Shown here one piece after another: positions 24,651-34,475 of a DNA stretch of 64,000 bases. A program made the translations under genes and the position numbers. Source of the DNA: Zeugodacus cucurbitae (taxonomy: Eukaryota > Arthropoda > Insecta > Diptera > Tephritidae); the NCBI RefSeq assembly GCF_028554725.1, contig NC_071670.1, positions 5,942,501 to 6,006,500 of the forward strand, read 5' to 3'. The notes under the pieces are model-generated. The model worked only from the letters and a program-made list of their open reading frames with translations. It was not told where the DNA came from and ran no database searches. Numbering within the stretch: the stretch's first letter is position 1; the number at the start of each line of letters is the position of its first letter.

Positions 24651-24768
24651 GACATGGCTAAATCGACATACTGATCATTTATATATATACTTTATAGGGC
24701 CTCCGACGCTTCCTTCTGGGTGTTACAAACTTCATGACAAACTTAATATACCCTATTCTGGGTATAAT
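23885..24768 (+). mobile_element. FR2 interspersed repeat, copy 1 (near complete)
   Basis: It opens with AAACAAGAAAAAAACGTTAA and a hairpin CTTCGG-CTTTA-CCGAAG (23904-23920), then CTAATATACCC. It ends with a hairpin TATACCC-TATTCT-GGGTATA. The interior is about four tandem units of 153-154 bp (GCGGAAGTTTTCC at 24137, 24291 and 24444, with a partial first unit near 24011), then a GGACGGACGGACAGACAGACG tract and CTTCTGGGTGTTACAAAC. No coding frame. Architecture parallels FR1 but the sequence differs. Confidence 0.7.
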
Positions 24769-24784
24769 TAATAATATATGTATA

Positions 24785-25500
24785 TATATTTCGCGTAGGA
24801 ATCGCTTTAAGCGATTATAGCCGAATCCATCAGAGCGCGCCACTCGTTTCTCCTTTTTGCTTTTTGACGCCAACTGGAAACACCAAGTGAAGATCCTTCC
24901 ATCGGAGTGGAGGTCGTCCTTTACTGCGGCTTCCTCCAGCGGGTACTGCATCACTTTCAGAGCTGGAGTGTTTTCATCCATATGTACAACATGACCTAGC
25001 CAGCGTAGCCGCTTTCTTTTTATTCGCTGAACTATGTCAATGTCGTCGTAAAAAATCATACAGCTCATCGTTCCATCGTCTGCGGTATTCGCCGTTGCCA
25101 ATGTTTAGAGGACCATAAATCTTGCGCAAAACCTTTCTCTCGAAAACCTCAACAGTCGTCTCATCGGATGTTGTCATCGTCCAAGCTTCAGCGCCATACA
25201 TCAGGACGGGAATAATGAGCGACTTGTAGAGTTTGATTTTGGTTCGTCGAGAGAGGACTTTACTGTTCAATTGCCTACTCAGTCCAAAGTAGCACCTGTT
25301 GGCAAGAGTGATTCTGCGCTGGATTTCGAGGTTGACATTGTTGGTGTTGTTGATACTGGTTCTCAGATTAACGAAATTATCTACAACTTCAAACATTTTA
25401 TGACTGTCAACAGTAACGTGGGAACCAAGCCGCGAGTGCGCTGACTGTTTGTTTGATGACAGGAGATATTTCGTCTTGTCCTCATTCCTCATCCGAGGCT
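24785..25500 (-). mobile_element. RTE-like LINE, C-terminal reverse transcriptase fragment
   Basis: On the minus strand two overlapping frames give the region just after the reverse transcriptase core of RTE/CR1-like LINEs: VTVDSHKMFEVVDNFVNL, RRITLANRCYFGLSRQLNS, YGAEAWTMT, FERKVLRKIYGPL, YRRRWNDELY, then, after a frameshift near 25060, RIKRKRLRWLGHVVHMDENT. The catalytic core, endonuclease and 5' part are missing. Its 3' end abuts the right end of FR2. The same segment occurs at 37210-37604 and 40560-41210. A dead relic, probably carried in the same locus as FR2. Confidence 0.8.
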
Positions 25501-26390
25501 CGCCTTCTCACTTTAGCTCGCCTTCAAACGGATGTCTGTTGGCTACCCAGAAAATACTTGGTCTAAAACCGGAAGTCGTGAGCTGCTTGAGTCATATGCA
25601 AAATAATCATTCCTGGCCACTCCCAAGTGAATGGCAAACAGAAAGTTTCCTCATTTGCGTGAACTTCTACATATGAATTTGAATATGAAAAATTAATAAT
25701 AAATATATAATAATAATAATAATATAGTTCGGAGCTAATATAATAATTATTATTATTTCATTAATACATTTCTTGATCGTCTCATTGAAACTATTTGCAA
25801 AAAGTGGAAATGAAGTTAGTGATTTAACAATTTCCAGATGCTTCTAAAAGGTTAAGCTACCAAATCGAATAGCCAAGTAGCTTCCGGTGTTATGATCAAC
25901 AAATTTTAATATGAGGTTAAGAAGAGGTTAGAGAAATAATAGATCGGATGTGTAAACCTTTTCCTTATGGGTGACGTACACTTCTTTCACAATCGTTCCT
26001 TATTATTTAAATTATTTTTGTTTCGTCGCTCTGTATAATATTTCTCCACTTTTTTGCTGTGTGATGTGTTTAACTTGAAAAAAGTTGCTGTACCTATTAT
26101 TTTGAGCAGGTGTGTATGTATGTATATCGGGCCTGGTTCAAGATGTGAACCGATTAGTTTAATCCTTTAAATAAACCACATTGTTGTAAAGAAAATTTGT
26201 ATATATGAATGTCGAAAATCGCTATATGGGACATACATATTTTGAGGCTTGTGGAAGAACTGGAATACTTTTGGCATTACAATTAGTATTTATATCCGAA
26301 AATTTATTTTTAACTTATTTTATTAACATAACCTACACAATTTTTATGAAATTGTATGAACTTTATGCTCTAATAACGAAGATCATTATG
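25501..26390. other. Gene-free stretch
   Basis: AT-rich with an AAT trinucleotide run near 25705-25722. No gene recognised. Confidence 0.4.
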
Positions 26391-26424
26391 TACGAGGAGT
26401 GTTCAAAAAATAACGGGAATTTTC
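26391..26424 (+). mobile_element. Solo mariner-like 5' terminal inverted repeat
   Basis: TACGAGGAGTGTTCAAAAAA then TAACGGGAATTTT matches, in reverse complement, the mariner 3' ends at 62881 and 63051. No transposase follows. Confidence 0.5.
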
Positions 26425-26670
26425 AAATTTCAAATTATCCAAAAGTCCAGTTGCCAAACCTTTCTTTAATTATTTTTTCATAAAACGAAATTTTTTTCTT
26501 TTCTTTTACTATTTTTACTTTTTGAATTAACCGATAACTACAGTAATACAAATTTATCTAATGTAAAGTGAAAGAATCGGATTATGATCCGATTTCGGCA
26601 ATATTTGAACTGTGATTTAAGGATGACAAGATACTAGTGTATACCAAATGTCATTAAAATTAGCACGAAG

Positions 26671-27911
26671 TATGAGTGCGACAGTCACACTAGCTAAGCA
26701 GCTGGAGCGTGTCCAAAGAGCGGCTCTCATTGGAATCAGCGGAGCGCTAAGAACAACACCAACTGTGGATATATATATATATGATCGGTCCCAAGCAGGG
26801 GCATTATGAAATTCTCCGTCGGTTCGATTGCATCCCTGACTATTTGGACCACCGCACCGCGGAACCGTTCCCTAGAGGTTTCTTCTCTGCACATGTACCT
26901 ACGAGGGATATGTGGGAAGGAAGAAGTCAATGGAGGAGAAGTGCAGTCAGCTTTTTCACGGATGGATCGAAGCTAAGGAGAAAGGTGGGGTGGTTTTCTG
27001 CAGAAAGCTCTCTATCAATACCAGCTTTAGGCTACCTGACCACTGTAGTGTCTTCCAAACAGAGGTCGCTGCGATTTAAGTGGCAGTGGACACACTGCTC
27101 TGCATGGTGACCTTTTTTAGAGAGGTATGTATTCACTCCGACAGCAGGGCGGCAATACTGGCATTGGATTCGATGACAGTACGCTCTGTGCTAGTTAAGG
27201 AGTGTCTTAAATCCTTATCAATAGCTATCACTATTTTGTGATCCGACTAGTGTGGGTACTCGGTCACCGCGGGATCGTTGGTAACTGTATAGCGGACAAG
27301 CTTGCAAGGGAGGGTACCCTAGCTACATTGACGTCGGAATGGGAGCGCATTGGTAGTCCATGGTCCACCTGCGCAAGAGCGCTGGACATTCGGATTACGC
27401 ATAAGCTCGTGAAACGCTGGTCAACTACCAGTACTTGTGCAGTGGCGAGGTCCTTTTGGCCCTCTGTGGAGCGTAAGCGGTCCTTTCAACTGCTTTCTCG
27501 GGACAGGGTCCATCTCAGCGTCATCATGGGTGTGCTTACTGGACATTGTCCAACGGGTACCCATGCGGTGAGACTTGGGATCGTGACAGATGCAAGTTGC
27601 CAAAGCTGTATGGAGGAAGGCGAGATGGAATCATCTAATCATTTCCATCTTCCTTGTCCAGCTTTTGCCAGACTGGGGTTGAAACACCTCGGAAAGCCCT
27701 TTTTCGGCGATCCTAGCGAATTGGCTAGAATCGATATTAGCCGTCTTAAGAAATTTGTAGCGGATTTCAAGCGTTTTGCTGAATCCTAAAGGTCTTTGAT
27801 ACACAGGGAGTTTTATTGGTACCACAATGGACAGCGCCAAGGCAGTCTAAGTGAGATCTTCTGTTTTTACAGAGATCTGCCTACAAATCTAACCTAACCT
27901 ATGAGTGCGAC
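26671..27911 (+). mobile_element. LINE alpha insertion with 12-bp target duplication
   Basis: A 5'-truncated non-LTR retrotransposon flanked by identical TATGAGTGCGAC at 26671-26682 and 27900-27911. Order: post-RT motif ERVQRAALIGISGALRTTPT (26711 on); RNase H start FFTDGSK (about 26955); SDSRAA-like (about 27139, after frameshifts); VWVLGHRGI (27247 on); ADKLAREGT; GVLTGHCPTGTH; the zinc-like CQSC...HFHLPC tail; stop at 27787-27789; then a 3' tail ending TCTAACCTAACCT. Frameshifts and stops near 27110-27240 break it. RNase H plus CTAACC tail fits the I/Jockey-R1 assemblage. It is inactive but its target duplication survives perfectly, so insertion is fairly recent. Confidence 0.85.
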
Positions 27912-28449
27912 GCGAGTCAAACAAACTCATGCTGAATCATGCATGGAATCATCTTCGGACCTGTACTGTCTATAATTGGATTATCTGAAGGAAGCATTCC
28001 ATAAGCGGTCAGCTGTGGTCAATAGTAAAGGAATTGTGTTCCATCACCGATCATCGCATCAATCTATAGTGGAGACTCGTCAAAAGCGCCGGCAGTTTGG
28101 TGCGGAGGTTCTTATACGTTCAACTTATAGTTCAGGACTACCTTTTCATATTTGAGGTGTAGGATTTCTATGATTTGATGCAATTATCTACGAAATAGCA
28201 ACAAATTATCGAAAAAACGGTGAGGGTTTGACTGAAATCTAGTTAATCTAAATGAAATCTTTAAGTTAATGCAAATATAATGAAATTATTTATACTGGAT
28301 CAATTATTTTGTAATTTAAAATAATATAAATTAAAGAATATAAAATTGTAATAAAATATAAAAATAATTGCAGAAGTAAAAAAAAGTCGAATATAAATAT
28401 TAATATTAAAATAAAATCAACAATAAAGTAATTAATAATTTCACGAGAA
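27912..28449. other. Gene-free stretch
   Basis: No gene or repeat recognised; the end becomes A/T-rich. Confidence 0.4.
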
Positions 28450-29200
28450 TACAAAAAAAAAACAACGAAACAGTGCAACACTAACTTGTATAAGTTACAA
28501 CACATTAACCTCAATCGACACAATCAGACGATCGCCGCCGTCGCCGCCGCCGCACTATTTGCGCCATTCACAGCTGTTACAACAACAACAACAACACGAA
28601 CAGGGAATACCACACACCGCAAAAACATGTCAGCGATGGCGAGAGAAAAAATCGCTTATTATTTAATATTTAATACAAATAACCGCAGGCTGACAACAAC
28701 AACAACAACAACACAAATATTTATGCTCCTAGTTATGTACATATGTGAGCATACATATAAAATGTCAAACTGTCAATAACTGCCAGCAGGCGAAATTATT
28801 GGAATTATCAACGCGGCGCATGCGCATCGCACTACACACACACACACAAAATACCGGCTGAGGTGAGGCGCGGCGTCTGCGTATGTGCTTTTCTTGTTGT
28901 TATTGTTGTTGTGAATGCGAATGCAAACGACAAGCGTAATCAATTTGCGGTAATTAATTTGCGACAAAAAGAGTATTATGAGGAGGCTGTACGGCAAAAA
29001 AAAATGCGATTGTTAAAGAAATATTTTGACCAAAAAAGTGTAAAAAAAAATCGCAAAAAAAATTTCCGAAAAAATTGCCGAAAAAGTGACACAAAAAAGA
29101 GTGTAAAGTACGCTAAATTAATACTTATTTTTTGTTGCTGTATTTTGTTGTTTCAATTTTATTTTCCTTCATTTTCTACTTTGCGGCGTTTTTGTTGTAC
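28450..29200 (+). promoter_or_regulatory. Promoter/leader-like island
   Basis: GC-rich GCCGCC repeats (28531-28552), ACAACAACAACA runs, a GCGCATGCGCATCGC element (about 28815-28829), a CA run, then an A-rich tract with repeated AAAAAATCGCAAAAAA and GAAAAAATTGCCG phrases. Fly 5' leaders often look like this. No initiator or start codon is fixed. A 116-codon lysine-rich frame at 28863-29213 begins at GTG and is probably chance. Confidence 0.2.
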
Positions 29201-30058
29201 TTGTTGCTGTTGATGGTGTGTGGCACGAGCGCACGACCACTTAATGCATGCCAACAACGCCAACGGCTGCGTTGCGGATTTTTATTGCTTGCGTTTTTGT
29301 TGTTGTAGTTGTTGGTTGTAGGTTTTTTGGTTGGAATTGCATGCACCTGTTTTTGTGTCGGCATACAACAGGCTGAATATATATATATATATACATAGCA
29401 GACAGCAGCTCAACAGTCTATAATACCGACGCAGCCTCATAAGGATATCGACTTAATTGCCACGGAATATATATATATATATACATATATATATACGACT
29501 CGAATCTGTTGGCATACATATCGTTTGACTATCATGCCACTTGGCTATCGGCGGCACGCGTCAAGGATACATTTGCGATTTCACTTCGCATGCGGCGCGC
29601 GTGTGAGATAACATGTGCGTAGTTGTGGCGCTACAGTTGGGACAAGAGGTTATTTACGGTTTTGAAGAATACTCAAGTGATCGATTGGTAAAGGAATTGC
29701 AGTTACAAGGTTGAGACTGAATTCGTTTTTAATGTGTGCCTAAGCACATAGAAGACCTTTCAAAAGCTTCCTTGCCCTCTTATTACTCCATAGCAACATC
29801 AAGCCGTTGTATTTTCAGCTCGTCTCAACTCAAGTTTGGTACAATAAATTAAGCAAGTCCATTGGCTGGAGTCATACCAAATGCAATGTATTACGGAGTG
29901 GCATACAATTCTTTTAAGACCATGAGTTGGTAAGTATCCAGTTCTTTACTTTAGACTGTACTTAAAACTGACTGTAGATCCATATTACTAGCTTAACGTC
30001 GTTGAACTTGGATCAAAATATGCTCAGTATCTAAGATCTCTGTTTAAATCCCTTTGAA
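29201..30058. other. Gene-free stretch with AT microsatellites
   Basis: Contains (AT)n at 29377-29393 and 29467-29495 and a GTT-rich patch near 29290-29340. A GTAAGTATCC donor-like site sits near 29929 without a supporting exon. Confidence 0.4.
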
Positions 30059-30592
30059 GACCTCATCCAAAACCCTATAAAGATGTAGATTGTTTAGAAA
30101 ATGGACTATAAACATGGTCTACTAGAAATATGGGTACTGCGAATAGGTATATAAGAAATATTTTTTAGAGCGAAGTTTTAACGGATAACCAAGGGACTTT
30201 GATTAGCCGGTATTCATTTCTGATCCTAATTAATACCAGAATGGCTATCTGTGGATACCAGTAAACAGCAGTTACTTCGGAATTCCGCAAAGGGTCACAA
30301 TAACTTATAGTTCCATAAAATAGTGGACCTCATCCAATTTCCTATACAGCTGTAGATTGTTTAGAAAATGGACTATAAACATGGTCTACTAGAAATATGG
30401 GTCCTGCTAATAGGTATATAAGAAATATTTTTTTAGAGCGAAGTTTTAAAGGATAACCAAGGGACCATGCTTGATTAGCCGGTATTCATTTCTGATCCTC
30501 ATAAACACCAGAATGGCCATCTGTGGATACCAATAAACAGCAGTTGCTTTTGAATTCCGCAAAGGGTCACAATAACTTATAGTTCCATAAAA
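30059..30592. repeat. Tandem duplication, 267-bp unit, two copies
   Basis: TGTAGATTGTTTAGAAAATGG occurs at 30084 and 30351 and the two 267-bp units stay highly similar throughout, including GGTCTACTAGAAATATGGGT and TTCCGCAAAGGGTCACAATA. No coding frame survives in both. The duplication is relatively young. Confidence 0.75.
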
Positions 30593-31198
30593 TAGTGTTT
30601 TTAGTTCATTTCTACCATTGTTCCGGATATATTCCTATTACGTAGACTAGGAACTATAGAGGACCCCTACCAGGACTTTAGCCCGTTAATGAAGGCGTAG
30701 AGTTCCGAGATTTAGTTGCAATGATTATGCTCAATAAATCTTTTGAGATCAATTTTAGCTCTGGTTCTCTCTGAAGCCCAACCGCTTGTGAGTTTCTTTG
30801 GATCAGTTTCCACATAGAAGTCTTTAAACCATACCTCTGGAGATCTCTTATTATATTTCGAGCTGCTGAAATCTCCAGTCAATGTTCCTCCCTATCGTTA
30901 GTTCATTGCGTAAATGAGGTAGACGGGTGAACGGTTTCTTAAGACATACAATCATACATTTACAGCGCAGGATGATGGCGTTCCTTCGGAGTCCTTGTTG
31001 ATCATTCTAATTATATAATATTTGATATCAACTCATTGAGATCTGATGGGACTTCGTTGTCTGTATTGATCGTCCATTTTGGTTTCTCCTTGAGATCAGA
31101 TGTTATGACTTCCATATCTCTCTTGACTAAAATATAGTTATCTCTGTTTTCGACTCATTGAGATCTGAAGTTAGGACAGCAGCGATCTCTTTCTACAG
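30593..31198. other. Gene-free stretch upstream of the candidate exon
   Basis: Short phrases around CTCATTGAGATCTGA recur (31033, 31152), a small degenerate repeat. No gene seen. Confidence 0.35.
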
Positions 31199-31204
31199 AA
31201 ATCA

Positions 31205-31537
31205 ATGGTGTTTTCACGAGATCGTAGCATGTCCTGCAAGTCAGCCAAATCCAACTCACCAACTTCACGTCTCCGCAGCTCTCCACGTCGTAATGATATC
31301 GATATTAAACACAACCTTGTTTATCATTTGCTGTGTTTGTTTAATTTTACGCTTTTGTCTTGGCCGCAGGCCGAAATATATAACAACGGCAGTGATAACG
31401 GTATGCGTAGCAAAATTGCTACACAAAAGGACAGACGAAACATCAAGCTGAAGAAAGATGGTAAAGGCAATTTTAAGTCATCGAAGGATACACCGAAGGT
31501 AAGGTGGAAACAAATCAAGCAAGCAGCGAAGGACTAA
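31205..31537 (+). CDS. Candidate coding exon(s), unknown protein
   Basis: An ATG at 31205 (context ATCAATGG) opens a 110-codon frame. A possible acceptor TTTCTACAG ends at 31198. Within it, a strong acceptor (long pyrimidine tract, TTGGCCGCAG, AG at 31368-31369) and a donor AAG|GTAAGG (GT at 31499) bound 129 bases, 43 codons in phase 0: a lysine- and asparagine-rich segment from AEIYNNGSDNG to KSSKDTPK. The first part (SRDRSMSCKSAKSNSPTSR) is serine/arginine-rich; the middle (HLLCLFNFTLLSW) is hydrophobic and overlaps the pyrimidine tract, so it may be intron. The likeliest real exon is 31370-31498. No family recognised; the gene's other exons are not identified. Confidence 0.35.
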   Translation: MVFSRDRSMSCKSAKSNSPTSRLRSSPRRNDIDIKHNLVYHLLCLFNFTLLSWPQAEIYNNGSDNGMRSKIATQKDRRNIKLKKDGKGNFKSSKDTPKVRWKQIKQAAKD

Positions 31538-32585
31538 TGTGCGCAGGTGCAGTTGAATTGGCAGACACCAAATGGCTGGTCGGTTAGCCGTTCGGTCGGC
31601 TGCAGCGGCATGTTGCACGACAGGAGCGCTGTACATTTGAATGTTATACGAGTTTTTATCGCTATTTGTATTATTGTTGTTTTACCGTTTTTTTTTCATT
31701 ATTATTATATCATTAAAATTGCTGTAATGTATTTGAAGCGGCACACAACAACGAATGTGAAAACAATTCTTGAATTTCGTGTTTTTTTCGTTTATGACCT
31801 TTATAATGGCGGCAGTGTGGTGGCGTTTTCAATCGCGCATGCGCAACTTACAGCTAATGAACTCTACGCTTTGTTTCTTGCTGTCTCAAAGACTTTGTGG
31901 TGCTTTCGTTCGTTTGATGGCTGCAGTTCTGCAGTCGGGTCGCTTATACCCGCCATCTAACAATCAAAAAATGCACATTTCGTCTGCGTTGCAAACATGC
32001 AACAACAACTGCCAGGTAAAAGAAAGCGCTCTACGCTTGTCGTGCAGCGTCTGATTGCGTCAGCGATTGTGTGTTGCATCTGCTAATTAATTTACATTTG
32101 GCCACAGTTTCTTTAGCATGTGCAAATATTTAAGTATAGGTATCGCTGCACAAAGTGCTGAGATGCCTCAGTATCGGCGTGTGCACCCAAGTCTGTCTGG
32201 CGTTTGCTTTGACAAAGCGCTTGGCACATGCAACGGCAGCACACAACGGTTCACGCCCACCTCATTTGTTGGCCACGCCCCGTTTGGAGATTACTTTCTT
32301 AACGTCCATCTTATTTACATAATTACTTTCGTACCTTTGCTTATTAGGCTGGTGGAGCTACGTTGTGCCACGCCCACTTACATAATGCAACGGAATGACA
32401 ACTGCTGAATGTGTCGACAATATTTTACTTCTGATTTTGAGTTAAGTTTAGCACTAAGTTCGTGGTAGCCCGTAGAACATCCTTCAATAATCACATCATG
32501 TTTTTCCCATCTTCCCAGATTCCAAAACAATCTCGCTTTGGATTTGAAAATGTCCAGTTGTTGGTGCTAGTTGAGCCTGTGGAAC
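31538..32585. other. Gene-free stretch
   Basis: Ordinary composition, no recognised gene. A 137-codon frame at 31547-31960 lacks any domain signature and is probably intronic. Confidence 0.35.
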
Positions 32586-32589
32586 TCTG

Positions 32590-32765
32590 CCTGCAATATC
32601 CGAGTGGTTTTTTAGATAGTCTCCGAACTCATTATTAGCTTTACATTTAGTCTTATCACGGAACTCAGTCTTATCAGGAACTGTCTGTCGAATCCCAGTG
32701 GGTTTTTTGTATGGTCTGATTACTGACTTTACAAAAGTCTTCTCACGGAACTCAGTGATGATGGT
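32590..32765. repeat. Two-copy diverged duplication, about 105 bp
   Basis: GAGTGGTTTTTTAGATAGTCT...TTATCACGGAACTCAG is repeated as CAGTGGGTTTTTTGTATGGTCT...TCTCACGGAACTCAG. Confidence 0.45.
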
Positions 32766-32854
32766 TGAAGTTAGACAAAGAAAACTGGCGTCTTTTCGAT
32801 GTTATGGTGAACCAGCATTGGAGATAATCAACATACATATTATATAATAGTTGT

Positions 32855-33260
32855 AGTTAGCTTGGAAAGACAAACTTGGTTCTGAGTTCGCCAACCAAAT
32901 AAATACTATGGGATGATAGTAGTAGTTAATGTTCTTCCGAAATTTGACGATTTTATTTTCAGAACTCCTCCAAATCAGCAAGTCTACCAAATTAGACGGG
33001 TAGGGTTTCTAGTTCCCCAACTAATAAATACAATTGGACGATAGTAGTGATTTATCGGACTTATCTTCTACTGAGATTTATCGGTTTATCTTCGAATCTG
33101 CTCAAAGTCATCAAAACTACCAAGTTAGGCGGATTAGGTTCCGAGTTCGCCAAACTATAAAAAATCAAAGAATGGTGGTTGTGATTAACCGGACTTATTT
33201 CCTTCCGAGATTTGCCGGTTTTATCATTGGAGCTCCGATCGAAGCACGAAGTCAGCAAGT
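32855..33260. repeat. Diverged tandem array, about 130-bp unit, three copies
   Basis: The phrase GGTTCTGAGTTCGCCAAC (near 32877) recurs as GGTTTCTAGTTCCCCAAC (about 33004) and GGTTCCGAGTTCGCCAAAC (about 33137). Each is followed by a TAxTAGTxGTTA/TTAT motif, a CTTCCGAGATTT-like motif and a TTTATC/TTTTAT stretch in the same order. Short frames at 33034-33270 are part of the array. Confidence 0.55.
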
Positions 33261-33299
33261 AAATGATTAGTTATAATAACTCTTATAATAGTTAGCTGT

Positions 33300-34196
33300 G
33301 GAACCCTACCATTTAAAATCCGCCTATCCTACGATTGGTCTAATTCTGAATGGTTAGAAAACTCTTTCCGATTTTCTAAACTCATCACCCTTATCACCCA
33401 TTCATTATACCTCTGCGATCAAAATCTTTACTTTTCAGACTGCAAATAATAATTTCTTTGTTAGGGAGCTCGATGAACACGACGCCACTAAGTAAAGGAA
33501 CCTGCAGCAACCTTTTACGGAGAGATTTTGTCAAAATTTTAGCATGTCAAAATCGTTTACCGTGATATTCAAGATGTTCGATACTTCAAAGCTCTGGAAA
33601 TCATATTTTTTTTGTCTTTTATTTGAGGGTACGAAGGCAGATGTTGTATATAAACTTGGAGAGCAGCTGGTTTTTCAACAACGGGAAGTTTCGGAAGTCC
33701 ACTTGTTTTCTCAATGTAATGACAGTCCATTCAGTGGTCATCCATTTATCCTAACTGACTACACCTCTTCCACGTCTATCATATATTATCAGTTGACGCT
33801 TTCAGAGTCCACCAACGAAGCTATCGACAAAATATTATCGACTACAATCGAGTTAAAAGGACTCTACTATATTTTACATATAATATAAAGTCCTTAAAGT
33901 ATTTAAAATATATTCAAACAACTCACTAGAACCCCTAGCCACGCCGATTAAGTGTGAGGTTTGTGAGCTCAACACAAAACTCTGTGTGGCCTATTTTGTA
34001 GACGACTGCACGCTTTGATCTCTTCATCGCTTAGTAAACTAGCAATTGCATATTAACTCTAATTGACAATAAAGTTTAAAATTTTTAATCAATAATTTGT
34101 GTAATTAACAGCGTTAAAGGCACGAATTAAGCAATTGTTAATGCAACTACAACTAACCGCCCCTCCGACCAGACTGTGTGGCAAAACTATTAAGAG
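33300..34196. other. Gene-free stretch
   Basis: A 114-codon frame (33544-33888, ATG start) has no recognised domain. Nothing else found. Confidence 0.35.
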
Positions 34197-34199
34197 CAA

Positions 34200-34475
34200 T
34201 TAGGAAATTGTATTTAAAATACTCAAATTTATACGCATTTTATTATGCTCGGCACTACAGAGCGCTTGCCGCACTTCGAGTCTTCGCAGTGAGACCGGCT
34301 TATGCAATTCTGCATTTAAGCGCTGCAATATTCGTAAGCCCGGTATGGTAAGTTCGACTTTGTAGTGATACGAGTCGGTGGCGCAATCGTTGAATGCCGA
34401 AATAAATAAGAGGGGGAACGATTGCCTGACAAAAGTCAATGATCGCACGCGTTTGCGCAAAACAAAATAACACAT
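34200..34475 (-). CDS. Hypothetical small open reading frame, 91 codons
   Basis: On the minus strand an ATG in a near-ideal fly context (GACAAAATG) opens a 91-codon frame ending in TAA. Its second half, from about residue 36 (YHYKVELTIPGLRILQRL and following charged residues), has mixed hydrophobic and charged composition like a folded protein and is GC-richer than the surroundings. No splice sites, polyadenylation signal or family were identified. It could be a short gene, part of a larger exon, or chance. The start context and composition are all the evidence there is. Confidence 0.2.
   Translation of the reverse strand: MCYFVLRKRVRSLTFVRQSFPLLFISAFNDCATDSYHYKVELTIPGLRILQRLNAELHKPVSLRRLEVRQALCSAEHNKMRINLSILNTIS

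Noticed and set aside
28863..29213. 116-codon lysine-rich frame with hydrophobic ends
   Set aside because: Begins at GTG, and the lysine and cysteine runs come from A-rich and GTTGTT repeats.
31547..31960. 137-codon frame with a hydrophobic segment
   Set aside because: No ATG in good context at its start and no domain; probably intron.
33544..33888. 114-codon frame with ATG
   Set aside because: No family, no splice signals, composition typical of neighbouring non-coding DNA.
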